Made by a program: the position numbers and the translations under genes. From Lachnospiraceae bacterium (GTDB lineage Bacteria; Bacillota; Clostridia; Lachnospirales; Lachnospiraceae), in contig CAJTGD010000030.1 in NCBI GenBank assembly GCA_910575475.1, positions 1 to 64,000 of the forward strand: 64,000 nucleotides of DNA. Reading direction: 5' to 3'. The notes below the pieces were generated by a model, which saw nothing but the letters and a program-made list of their open reading frames with translations, was not told the origin of the DNA and did not search any database. Positions 1-8,067 of this stretch are shown piece after piece. Positions within the stretch are counted from its first letter, which is position 1. Every line of letters begins with the position of its first letter.

Positions 1-234
1 GGAACGGAAAGAAATAGCGGCCTGAAAATATTTTATAGGCTAAAGTATTGATTTTTCAATGTGCGAATCCCATTTTTGATGTGGGAAGTTTGAGTAATCA
101 TCCTTTACTAAATATCTGTATTTTTTTGTTTTTTACAGACTTTTAGTTTAATTGTATGCCTAAAGCAGATTTTGTCAAGAACTTCCTGACTTTCCGCATA
201 ATTGCTGTTCACATTCTGACCGGATGCCGCCCCA
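1..234. other. Non-coding window edge
   Basis: No convincing gene is visible here; the short open frames lack family resemblance and good ribosome binding sites. It is AT-rich and holds a small inverted repeat near 68-88 (TCCCA/TGGGA arms). In many Clostridia the radical SAM gene that ends at 235 is followed directly by a uracil-DNA-glycosylase-like partner, and no such gene starts here. Confidence 0.5.
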
Positions 235-1566
235 TCACTGCATTGGACGGATGCCATGTACAGAGTGCACAGCATCATGTGAAGAATAACCATAATTCAT
301 ATCATCAAATAAGGAAAGCTGCCGGTAAGTCATTCCGGACACCGTATCCGGAAGCCGCTCCTTCGTATTGAGCAGGTTCCTGGTGATATAATCCTCATCC
401 AGCCTGGTACGGTACATCATCTTCCCGCTGCAGGTCAGAAAATACAGCGCGCGCTTTAAGACCACGCCCATTTTTTTCAGATCTTCAAACTTCAGATTCC
501 CCATCTGCCTTGCCTTCACGATCCGCATGGCAGACTTGACCCCGATCCCCGGAACCCGAAGCAGCATATTGTAATCCGCCCGGTTCACTTCCACCGGAAA
601 CTGCTCCAGATGCTTCAAGGCCCAATTGCACTTGGGATCCAGAAAAATATTAAAATTCGGATGCTCCTCATCCAATAGTTCCTTCGCCTCAAATCGGTAA
701 AACCGAAGCAGCCAGTCCGCCTGATACAGACGGTGCTCCCGCAGAAGCGGCGGCCCTTCCCCTGTCCTGGCAGGAAGGGCTGAATCCTGATTCACAGCCA
801 CAAAAGCGGAATAAAACACCCGTTTCAATCCAAATTTCTGATACAGAGCTTCCGCCACATTCAAGATCTGATAGTCCGTCTCCGGCGTTGCCCCGACGAT
901 CATCTGGGTACTCTGCCCGGCCGGCACGAACCGGGGCGCGTTCTTATACAGGACGATTTCCTGCTTATTCTCCTGCATCCGGTTCTGGACCATACGCATC
1001 GGCGCCAGTATATTCTTCCGGTTCTTGTGGGGTGCCAGAAGGCGCAGCCCTTCGGCAGTGGGCAGCTCTAAGTTCACACTCATCCGGTCTGCCAGAAACC
1101 CGACTCTCTCAAGCAGCTCTGCATCCGTCCCCGGAATCGCCTTCACATGGATATACCCCTGAAAGTTGCACACCTTACGCAGTCTGTACAGCGTCGCATA
1201 GATCAGCTCCATCGTATAATTCGGACTCTTCAAGATTCCCGAGCTCAAAAACAGACCTTCGATATAATTCCTCCGATAAAACTCCATCGTCAGCGTGCAG
1301 ACCTCCTCCGGCGTAAAAGAAGTCCTGACCACATCATTGGACGAACGGTTAACGCAGTACTTGCAGTCGTAAATGCACTCATTGGTAAACAGGATCTTCA
1401 GTAGGCAGATACACCTGCCGTCCGAAGAAAAGCTGTGGCAGAGCCCCGCCGCCTGGCAGTTCCCCATCCCCGTTCCATCTCCCTTGCGGTCCACCCCGCT
1501 GGACGTACATGCCACATCATACTTCGCCGCGTCCGATAAGATCTGCAGCTTATCATACACAGACAT
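235..1566 (-). CDS. Putative DNA modification/repair radical SAM protein (helix-hairpin-helix C-terminus)
   Basis: The 443-aa protein matches the family usually named putative DNA modification/repair radical SAM protein. The 4Fe-4S motif CxxxCxxC is at residues 64, 68 and 71 (ECIYDCKYC). Extra N-terminal cysteines at 20, 37, 43, 52 and 54 could bind a second cluster. Near residues 325-360 a helix-hairpin-helix (LLRVPGIGVKSAMRIVKAR) suggests DNA contact. I start at the ATG of MSVYDKLQILSDAAKYDVAC, the usual family start; an in-frame ATG at 1638 would add 24 residues. The usual partner, a UDG-like protein, is not adjacent. A good promoter and a LexA-like box lie just upstream. The biochemical reaction of the family is not established, so the repair role is inferred. 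Confidence 0.87.
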   Translation of the reverse strand: MSVYDKLQILSDAAKYDVACTSSGVDRKGDGTGMGNCQAAGLCHSFSSDGRCICLLKILFTNECIYDCKYCVNRSSNDVVRTSFTPEEVCTLTMEFYRRNYIEGLFLSSGILKSPNYTMELIYATLYRLRKVCNFQGYIHVKAIPGTDAELLERVGFLADRMSVNLELPTAEGLRLLAPHKNRKNILAPMRMVQNRMQENKQEIVLYKNAPRFVPAGQSTQMIVGATPETDYQILNVAEALYQKFGLKRVFYSAFVAVNQDSALPARTGEGPPLLREHRLYQADWLLRFYRFEAKELLDEEHPNFNIFLDPKCNWALKHLEQFPVEVNRADYNMLLRVPGIGVKSAMRIVKARQMGNLKFEDLKKMGVVLKRALYFLTCSGKMMYRTRLDEDYITRNLLNTKERLPDTVSGMTYRQLSLFDDMNYGYSSHDAVHSVHGIRPMQ

Positions 1567-1651
1567 CTGAACCTGAATCTTCTCCAACAACTCCCTCACA
1601 CCTTCTTTTCCAACCGAATGATCCAATACACAAAACATTTGTTCTTTTATT

Positions 1652-1680
1652 ATGATAGCACATCCCTCTTATGATTGCAA
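1652..1680 (-). promoter_or_regulatory. Sigma-A-type promoter for the radical SAM gene
   Basis: On the minus strand, -35 TTGCAA (1675-1680) and -10 TATCAT (1652-1657) are separated by 17 bp and point at the radical SAM gene. Confidence 0.6.
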
Positions 1681-1689
1681 GCATTTTTT

Positions 1690-1703
1690 CGAACTAACGT
1701 TCT
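1690..1703. promoter_or_regulatory. LexA/DinR-type SOS box
   Basis: CGAACTAACGTTCT contains both half-sites of the Gram-positive SOS operator (GAAC-N4-GTTC). It sits 10 bp upstream of the -35 element of the radical SAM promoter and 45 bp before the divergent sdpR-like gene. LexA control of either direction is an inference from the motif. Confidence 0.55.
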
Positions 1704-1748
1704 TATTCATCTAGAAATTTTTCAAAATGAGAATTCAAAGGTGATAAA

Positions 1749-2033
1749 GTGAGCTTACCAAATATATTTAAAGCATTAAGCGATCCTGTTCGGAGGGATA
1801 TATTACTAAAATTAAAGCAACGGCGAAAAATGTCTGCAGGAGAGATCGTCGCGGAGTTTGAATTGTCTAATGCCACAATTTCGTATCATCTATCTATTTT
1901 AAAAAAGGCAGACCTGATTTTTGAAACGCGGTATCAAAAATACATCTATTACGAGATCAACACTTCCGTATTTGAAGATGCGGTTATGTGGCTTATGCAG
2001 TTTCGGGAGGATTCAGATGAAACAAAAGGATAA
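1749..2033 (+). CDS. ArsR/SdpR-family winged-helix repressor
   Basis: A 94-aa winged-helix regulator of the ArsR group, closest in look to SdpR, the autorepressor of SdpI. The recognition-helix region reads SNATISYHLSILKKADLI (about residues 39-56), and LFKALSDPVRR-like residues near the start are typical of ArsR proteins. No metal-binding cysteine motif is present, so metal sensing is unlikely. Start is GTG, preceded by AAAGGTG at good spacing. Its last 17 bases overlap the SdpI-like gene, which suggests translational coupling and control of the downstream cluster. The region is AT-richer than the flanks, consistent with transfer. Confidence 0.85.
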   Translation: MSLPNIFKALSDPVRRDILLKLKQRRKMSAGEIVAEFELSNATISYHLSILKKADLIFETRYQKYIYYEINTSVFEDAVMWLMQFREDSDETKG

Positions 2034-2610
2034 ACACACATTGATTACTTCTACTATTTTTTGTTCTGTACTATTTGTATTTTCGGCAATGCTTAACAAA
2101 ACAGGCGGCAACTCAGATACCTGTATATTGCTTTATGGGTGTGCTGTATTACTAAATATTGTATTGAATTTGAGATTAAATGCAGAAACCGTTTCAGTCA
2201 ATGGTGCAAAAAAACTGGTGTCACTTGGTAAATGGATCATGCCGATCACTGGTTTGGCTTATTTGATTCCGCAAGTCTATTTGATATTGTTTCCTGCGCA
2301 AAATATTATGGAATCACTTGTCTATGTCTTTGTAGGGATTTTATTTATCATAAGCGGCAACTATTTCCCAAAAAATCACATCAATCCTTATGTTGGGCTA
2401 AAGTTTCCGTGGCTGTTCCATGATGAGGATGGATGGTATAAAACACACAAATTAGGGAGTTATACCTGGCTGCTATCGGGTGTTATTATGATTATGCATC
2501 CGCTGCATGGTTTAACATTTGCGACCGTTTCGCTGATCATTCTTTTAGCAGGCGTCATTCCATTTATTTATTCACTCTTTCTTTACTTCAAAAAAAGAAA
2601 ATCAAATTAG
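2017..2610 (+). CDS. SdpI-like integral membrane immunity protein (SdpI domain only)
   Basis: A 197-aa hydrophobic protein with about six membrane segments. The SdpI domain signature GNYFPKNHINPYVGLKFPW is at about residues 110-128. In Bacillus SdpI gives immunity to the SDP cannibalism toxin and sequesters SdpR at the membrane. Bacillus SdpI carries an N-terminal DUF1648 part before the SdpI domain; here the DUF1648 part is a separate gene directly downstream. Start is the ATG at 2017, preceded by CGGGAGG and overlapping the repressor gene. No sdpABC-like toxin operon is in the window, so the toxin or stress it answers is unknown. Confidence 0.82.
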   Translation: MKQKDKHTLITSTIFCSVLFVFSAMLNKTGGNSDTCILLYGCAVLLNIVLNLRLNAETVSVNGAKKLVSLGKWIMPITGLAYLIPQVYLILFPAQNIMESLVYVFVGILFIISGNYFPKNHINPYVGLKFPWLFHDEDGWYKTHKLGSYTWLLSGVIMIMHPLHGLTFATVSLIILLAGVIPFIYSLFLYFKKRKSN

Positions 2611-2622
2611 GAGGGCTTATTT

Positions 2623-2931
2623 ATGAAATCTACAACAAAGCACATGATCATCAGCACAATAGGATGTGCACTGACACTGGTGATATTTCTGGCTTTTTAT
2701 AGCAAACTGCCGGAATCTATTCCCGTCCATTTTGATTCTGCGGGAAATGCCAATTCTTACTGGCCGCGTGATATTGTGGTATTTGGTATTCCGGCAGCTT
2801 GTGTCCTGCTCAACCTGCTTGCAGGTTTTTACCTCAAAAAGCAGGAGGATAAAGCACCTTTTATGTTTTACATCATGCCTGTTGTTGCAGTCATTGCCGC
2901 AGTGGTGATGATTTTCTTAGGCTTGAAATGA
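2623..2931 (+). CDS. DUF1648 domain membrane protein
   Basis: A 102-aa protein with three membrane segments (about residues 8-27, 49-70 and 78-99). The DUF1648 motif IPVHFDSAGNANSYW is at about residues 34-48. It follows the SdpI-like gene by 12 bp with a good AGGAGGG ribosome binding site. In standard SdpI proteins this domain is fused upstream of the SdpI domain, so the two neighbouring genes look like a split, order-reversed SdpI. Function as an SdpI partner is an inference. Confidence 0.8.
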   Translation: MKSTTKHMIISTIGCALTLVIFLAFYSKLPESIPVHFDSAGNANSYWPRDIVVFGIPAACVLLNLLAGFYLKKQEDKAPFMFYIMPVVAVIAAVVMIFLGLK

Positions 2932-2992
2932 GAATTGACAGCGGAACGGTTATTTTTTTAGGTTTTCATTTCGATTTTTTTCGAAATGTTGA

Positions 2993-3038
2993 ATACCATT
3001 GTATGCAGAAAGGTTGTCAGCGGCAGGTATTCTGTATG
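2993..3038 (+). repeat. Dispersed hairpin repeat, copy A
   Basis: It starts ATACCATTGTATGCAGAAAG and ends CGGCAGGTATTCTGTATG, with the two halves forming an imperfect hairpin. It is nearly identical to the copy at 44513-44558. It ends 9 bases before the start codon of the ABC ATPase and directly abuts its ribosome binding site. Confidence 0.75.
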
Positions 3039-3047
3039 GAGGGGCTT

Positions 3048-3785
3048 ATGTTAGAAATCAAAAACTTGGCAAAAACTTTTGGCACAAAGATTGCTGTTGA
3101 CCGCCTCAGCTTTACAGTTGAGGACAGTGACATTATGGGGTTTATCGGTAAAAACGGAGCTGGAAAAACAACAACATTAAAATCCTGCCTCGGTATAATC
3201 GGAATGGATTGCGGAGAGATACTTTTAGACGGTATTTCCATAACCCAAAAACCGATTGCCTGTAAAAAGAAAATGGCGTATGTACCCGACAACCCGCAGC
3301 TTGACGAATACATGACAGGAATACAGTACCTTAACTTTATCTGCGATATTTATGAAACTCCTTATGAAGAACGTAAGAAGTCTATTGAAAGATTGTCCTG
3401 TGAATTTCAAATGGAGAAACATCTAAAGGCTCTGATTTCCTCCTATTCTCATGGAATGAAACAGAAACTTGCGTTGATTGCGGCATTTTCACATACGCCC
3501 AAATTGCTGATCTTGGACGAACCATTTGTAGGTTTGGACCCGGAAGCGTTTGTGATCCTCAAAGAACAAATGCGCCTGCTATGCGATGGCGGCAGTTCCG
3601 TTTTATTTTCCAGCCATATTCTTGATATTGTTGAAAAAGTATGCAATAAGGTGACATTCATTAAAAACGGCCGACTGCTGTATACGGGCCTGACGTCGGA
3701 TATAAGCGGTGGAAAAGGACTGGAAAAAATGTTTATGGAGATGAATAGAGATTATGAAAATATTAATGATCCTTTGGAAAAATGA
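3048..3785 (+). CDS. ABC transporter ATP-binding protein
   Basis: A 245-aa single ATPase domain. Walker A is GKNGAGKTT (about residues 36-44), the signature is YSHGMKQKL, Walker B is LLILDEPFVGLDP, and the H-loop is SSHILD. Start is the ATG after GGAGG; a longer open frame upstream is non-coding and contains a hairpin repeat. The domain resembles ATPases of drug or bacteriocin exporters (BcrA-like). It overlaps the start of the permease gene, which is disrupted, so the ATPase may be an orphan unless it works with another permease. Confidence 0.9.
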   Translation: MLEIKNLAKTFGTKIAVDRLSFTVEDSDIMGFIGKNGAGKTTTLKSCLGIIGMDCGEILLDGISITQKPIACKKKMAYVPDNPQLDEYMTGIQYLNFICDIYETPYEERKKSIERLSCEFQMEKHLKALISSYSHGMKQKLALIAAFSHTPKLLILDEPFVGLDPEAFVILKEQMRLLCDGGSSVLFSSHILDIVEKVCNKVTFIKNGRLLYTGLTSDISGGKGLEKMFMEMNRDYENINDPLEK

Positions 3786-5164
3786 ATTGTTACGAATCAG
3801 TAAGGTGAATCAAATATGATATGGAGATAGAAAACGACGCAAAAAGGCAGTACTGTCATATCTGCTGATTTGCGCCGTTACGCTTGGATTGATTATTCCT
3901 TTTGCCCGTAAGATGGGCAGTATCTTTCTGCTCTCTTTAGTGGAGGACGTGATCATCTATGATCTTATTGTGCCGATGACGGCGGTCTGTTTGATACTCA
4001 ACATTTCATTCAGTGTATTTTGTGGGAGCGGATTACTCCTCTCTGATATGAATGCTGACGTACAGCTTGCGCTGCCTGTTCGTTTGTCGATATTGATCAT
4101 TTCCAAGCTGCTTGTCTTAAATTTGGTTTTAGTCTTTTTGGATATGATATTACTGCTTCCCATGATAGTTCTGTTCGGGATCACAACCGGGGCAGGAATA
4201 TTCTTTTATCTGATAATGGCGGGAAATACTTTGCTGTTTCCAATGATCCCCTGCCTTTTGGGGACGATGGTCGGAAGTGGCATCTACCGCATTTTAAGAA
4301 GTCCGTCTGCGCTGTTTATCCGCTTGAAAACAATCCTTGCGGTATTATTTCTGTTTGTGTTTATGGGATTTATGTTTTGGAAATTCCCCGATTTATCAAA
4401 AGGAGGGATTCATTTCAGCTTTACAGCTACTGCTCTATATCGTCTGAGCTGCAGATATACGAGATCATTGCTTCAACATAGTATACAAATAATCGCCGCA
4501 TACTGGACAATCCTATTGATTTCCGGCATTTTTCTGCTACGCGGTTTAATAGCTGTCTATCGGAGTTGGTACTGCAATTCTGACAGCCGCAGGGAAATGT
4601 CTTTGCCTATGAGTTCAAAGGTGTTTATTCCCAATAGTGCGATATCCGCCTTAATGAAAAGAGAGCTCCGCAGATATGTTTCAATCCCTGTTTATATCAC
4701 AAATACTTCCTGTGGTTTTTTATTTGCAGCAGTTTATATCATTCTCATTGGTATCGCAAATGAGAAAGCAGTTCCATATATTGACATGTTCAGCGATTAT
4801 TTTCAAATTGCTCCTGTCGCAGAAGATATCCTTTATGTCTACGCACTGACGATACTGATTTCCCTATCCAGTATAACCTACGCCAGTATTTCGATTGAGG
4901 GAAAACAAATAGAAGTATTGAAATCATTCTGTCAACGCACAAGATTTATTCAGAGCGAAGATACGATTTCATTTATCTTTATCTATCCCGCTTATTTTGA
5001 GCTTGAATACTGTCATGATCCTATTTTTATATCTGCTTTTAAGGTACTTTTCCAATATGCTGATATCAGTTAGCTTTATCGTATGCACTATGCTCATTCT
5101 GATCGTATGTGTCATGGTAATTTGGTTAAAGAAATACGGAGCACAGATTTATCAGAGGCTATAA
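3754..5164 (+). pseudogene. Disrupted ABC-2-like permease
   Basis: The gene begins at ATG 3754 inside the end of the ATPase gene (MKILMILWKNELLR...). A TGA at 3817-3819 interrupts this frame after 21 residues; the same frame stays open afterwards (YGDRKRRKKAVLSYLLICA...) to 5073. Near 4954 the frame shifts: from there the plausible hydrophobic C-terminus continues in the next frame (LSLSIPLILSLNTVMILFL) to TAA 5162-5164, ending KKYGAQIYQRL. Restored, it would be a polytopic protein of about 470 residues. Two independent lesions argue for a true pseudogene rather than one sequencing error. The restored protein would be the membrane partner of the upstream ATPase. Confidence 0.8.
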
Positions 5165-5185
5165 GGATCCGGACACCTAGACGCA

Positions 5186-5290
5186 GGGGCCGTCGGAAAA
5201 TGACTGGTTTTCCGCAATCTATGCTGTAACTGATTCCATATCACAGCAAGATATTGCACAGAAACGCCATTTTCCGGCAGCCCCTTTTTA
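5186..5290 (+). terminator. Large imperfect palindrome with terminator-like end
   Basis: Arms 5186-5202 (GGGGCCGTCGGAAAATG) and 5268-5284 (CATTTTCCGGCAGCCCC) pair with few mismatches. Between them lie two smaller hairpins (5195-5213, GGAAAA/TTTTCC; 5224-5247, GCTGT/ACAGC). CCCCTTTTT follows, as in a rho-independent terminator. It could end the SdpR/SdpI/ABC transcript, or be a small palindromic mobile relic. Confidence 0.6.
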
Positions 5291-5361
5291 TGATCATATT
5301 CCGCGGTCTACAACGAACTCTTCCATATATCCAACCGCACAGCTAAACACTTTTTTTCCGA

Positions 5362-7794
5362 TCACTTCGCTACAATATTAATGATCTTCCCCGGAACATA
5401 AATCTCCTTCACAATATTCCCGCTCAGTTTATCCCCCAGGGCTTCCTTTCCTGCCGCAATGGCAGCGTCCTTATCCGCATCCGACGGAATGGACACGACC
5501 ACCTTCGTCTTCCCGTTCACCTGAACCGGGATCTCGATCTCGTCGTCCTTCATCTGTGACTCATCGTAGCTCGGCCAGCCTGCCGTAAACACGGTCTCGC
5601 TGTGCCCCAGCTGCTCCCACATCTCTTCCGCGAAATGCGGTGCAAACGGAGATAAAAGTACTGCAACTGCCTCCAGGGTCTCCTTGTCAATCCCGCCGTT
5701 TTTCTTTGCCAGCTCGATAAACTTGTTGTTGTACTCCATGAACCCGGAGATCACCGTATTCAGGCTGAAGCTCTCCAGGCGGGTGGTGATGTCATAGACC
5801 ATCTTATTCCGCAGCTTGAGCATTTCCTTCGTGGGCTTGACATCCGCGTCCTTGCTGTCCATCACCAGGTTCCAGAGACGCTTTAAGTAACGGTTCACCC
5901 CGTCGATCCCACGGTCGTCCCACTCCGCGTCCAGCTCCGGAGGTCCTACGAACAGCTCGTACATCCGCAGGGAATCACAGCCGTAATCCCGCACCAGGTC
6001 ATCCGGTGATACCACATTTCCCTTGGACTTGCTCATCTTGATCCCGTTCTTTCCGGTGATCATCCCCTGGTTGAACAGCTTCTGGAACGGCTCGTCAAAG
6101 TCCACCACTCCGATATCGTGCAGGAACTTGGTATAGAACCGGGAATACAGAAGATGCAGTACGGCATGCTCCACACCGCCGATATACATATCCACCGGAA
6201 GCATCTCGTCCGCCTTCTCCCTGGACACCAGTTCTTTGTCGTTGTGATTGTCTACATAGCGCAGGAAATACCAGGATGAGCCTGCCCACTGGGGCATGGT
6301 GTTGGTCTCCCTCTTCGCTGCCTTGCCGCAGACCGGACAGGTGCAGTTCACCCATTCCTCGATGCCTGCAAGCGGGGATTCCCCGGTTCCTGTAGGTTCG
6401 TAAGATTCCACCTCGGGCAGGGTCAGCGGAAGCTCTTCCTCCGGCACCGGCACATTTCCGCAGTCCGGACAGTGGATGATCGGGATCGGCTCGCCCCAGT
6501 AACGCTGACGGGAGAATACCCAGTCACGCAGCTTGAAGTTCACGGTCGCCTTCCCGATGCCCCGCTTCTCAATGATATGGGGAGCTTCCTTTTTCAGCAC
6601 CGCAGACTCCATGCCGTTCCATTCCCCGGAATTGATCATGGTCCCGGCAGCCTCGGTATAAGCCTCAGTCATATTTTCAATTTCTTTTCCGTCCTTCGCA
6701 ATGACCTGGACGATTGGAATGTCAAATTTCTTCGCGAATTCAAAGTCACGGTCATCGTGGGCCGGTACGCACATGATGGCTCCCGTACCATAATCCGCCA
6801 GTACATAATCGGAGAGCCAGATTGGTGTCTTTGCCCCGTTCAGCGGATTGATGGCATAGCTTCCGGTGAACACGCCGGTCTTTTCCTTATCCTGCAGACG
6901 GTCCACATTGGACTTCATGGACGCGTCGTAAATGTATTTTTCCACCGCTTCCTTCGTCTCCGGTGTGGCAAGCCCCGCCGCCAGGGCGTGCTCCGGCGCC
7001 AGCACCATGAAGGTGGCTCCGTAGAGGGTATCCGGGCGCGTGGTATAGACCGTGATCTTCTCGTCCCGTCCGTCTACCGGGAAATCCACTTCCGCGCCGT
7101 AGGACTTTCCGATCCAGTCGCTCTGCATCTTCTTGACCTTTTCCGGCCAGTCCAGCTTGTCCAGGTCATTCAAAAGGCGGTCCGCATAGGCCGTGATCTT
7201 GAGCATCCACTGGCGCAGGTTCTTCTTCGTCACCTCTGCCCCGCAGCGCTCGCATTTTCCGTTGACCACTTCCTCGTTGGCAAGTCCGGTCTTGCAGGAC
7301 GGGCACCAGTTGATGGGAAATTCCTTCTCATAGGCCAGCCCTTCCTTGAACATTTTTACAAAGATCCACTGGGTCCATTTGTAAAAGTCCGGATCCGTGG
7401 TATTGACCTCCATATCCCAGTCATAGAGGGCAGCGATCTGGTTGATCTGCTTCTTGATGTTCGCCACATTTTCCGCCGTGGACACCGCCGGATGGATTCC
7501 CATCTTGATGGCATAGTTCTCCGCCGGAAGTCCGAACGCGTCCCATCCCATAGGGTGTACGATATAGTGTCCCTGCTGCAGCTTATAACGGCTCCAGACA
7601 TCGGAGATCACATAGCCTCTCCAGTGCCCTACGTGAAGCCCGTTTCCGGACGGATAGGGGAACATGTCCAGGCAGTAATACTTCTGCTTCGGATTGCCGG
7701 AAGCATCCACCTTCGGATTCACCGGATCCTTTTCCCATTTTTCCTGCCATTTCTTTTCGATTGCCTTATGGTTGTAGACAATTTTCTGTGCCAT
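5362..7794 (-). CDS. leuS: Leucyl-tRNA synthetase
   Basis: An 810-aa class Ia synthetase that charges tRNA-Leu in the cytoplasm. The HIGH-type motif is in YPSGNGLHVGHWRGY (about residues 44-58), the KMSKS loop is in NGIKMSKSKGN, and the editing domain carries the conserved TTRPDTLYGATFMVLAPEH. A zinc-type cysteine cluster (CPSCKTG...CERCG) lies in the insertion after the HIGH region. I start at ATG of MAQKIVYNHKAIEKKW, preceded by GGAAGGA; a longer open frame upstream runs into the leader hairpin and is rejected. Control is through the T-box-like leader and its own promoter. Confidence 0.97.
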   Translation of the reverse strand: MAQKIVYNHKAIEKKWQEKWEKDPVNPKVDASGNPKQKYYCLDMFPYPSGNGLHVGHWRGYVISDVWSRYKLQQGHYIVHPMGWDAFGLPAENYAIKMGIHPAVSTAENVANIKKQINQIAALYDWDMEVNTTDPDFYKWTQWIFVKMFKEGLAYEKEFPINWCPSCKTGLANEEVVNGKCERCGAEVTKKNLRQWMLKITAYADRLLNDLDKLDWPEKVKKMQSDWIGKSYGAEVDFPVDGRDEKITVYTTRPDTLYGATFMVLAPEHALAAGLATPETKEAVEKYIYDASMKSNVDRLQDKEKTGVFTGSYAINPLNGAKTPIWLSDYVLADYGTGAIMCVPAHDDRDFEFAKKFDIPIVQVIAKDGKEIENMTEAYTEAAGTMINSGEWNGMESAVLKKEAPHIIEKRGIGKATVNFKLRDWVFSRQRYWGEPIPIIHCPDCGNVPVPEEELPLTLPEVESYEPTGTGESPLAGIEEWVNCTCPVCGKAAKRETNTMPQWAGSSWYFLRYVDNHNDKELVSREKADEMLPVDMYIGGVEHAVLHLLYSRFYTKFLHDIGVVDFDEPFQKLFNQGMITGKNGIKMSKSKGNVVSPDDLVRDYGCDSLRMYELFVGPPELDAEWDDRGIDGVNRYLKRLWNLVMDSKDADVKPTKEMLKLRNKMVYDITTRLESFSLNTVISGFMEYNNKFIELAKKNGGIDKETLEAVAVLLSPFAPHFAEEMWEQLGHSETVFTAGWPSYDESQMKDDEIEIPVQVNGKTKVVVSIPSDADKDAAIAAGKEALGDKLSGNIVKEIYVPGKIINIVAK

Positions 7795-7867
7795 TTTAAA
7801 ATCCTTCCTTTCCTTGAAATACCCAAGGGTGGTCCTGAAATCAAACGGCATTTCCTGACCGCTCCCC

Positions 7868-7970
7868 GAAAAAAGCCCTTTCATCTTCACTAAAGATCTG
7901 CAGGAAAATAACTCCTGCAGCTCCTAAGAGACGAAAGGGCTTTGAATTTCCCTTGTACCACTCTTATTCA
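7868..7970 (-). promoter_or_regulatory. T-box-like antiterminator/terminator leader of leuS
   Basis: Read on the minus strand, AAGAGTGGTACAAGGG (core AGAGTGGTAC at 7955-7964) matches the T-box bulge (TGG for pairing with uncharged tRNA ACC). AAGAG/CTCTT and AAGGG/CCCTT can form the antiterminator. The competing terminator pairs GAAAGGGCT (7933-7941) with AGCCCTTTC (7874-7882), followed by six T. An extra hairpin (7898-7920, CTGCAGGA/TCCTGCAG) lies between. No Stem I or specifier loop fits between the promoter and this motif. Confidence 0.75.
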
Positions 7971-7989
7971 TCCCGCTTTATACGTTGTT

Positions 7990-8018
7990 ATTATAAGAAG
8001 AATGTGAAACTAAGTCAA
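7990..8018 (-). promoter_or_regulatory. Promoter of leuS
   Basis: Minus-strand -35 TTGACT (8013-8018), 17-bp spacer and -10 TATAAT (7990-7995). It is one of the best sigma-A matches in the window and places transcription start only about 20 bases before the T-box motif. Confidence 0.75.
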
Positions 8019-8067
8019 GTCATTTTTGCTCTTTTCCCTATTTTATGCGGCTGTGAGAAGTCACGCT

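Noticed and set aside
6472-7893. Long plus-strand open frame opposite leuS
   Set aside because: It is an antisense shadow of a highly conserved synthetase and shows no family resemblance.
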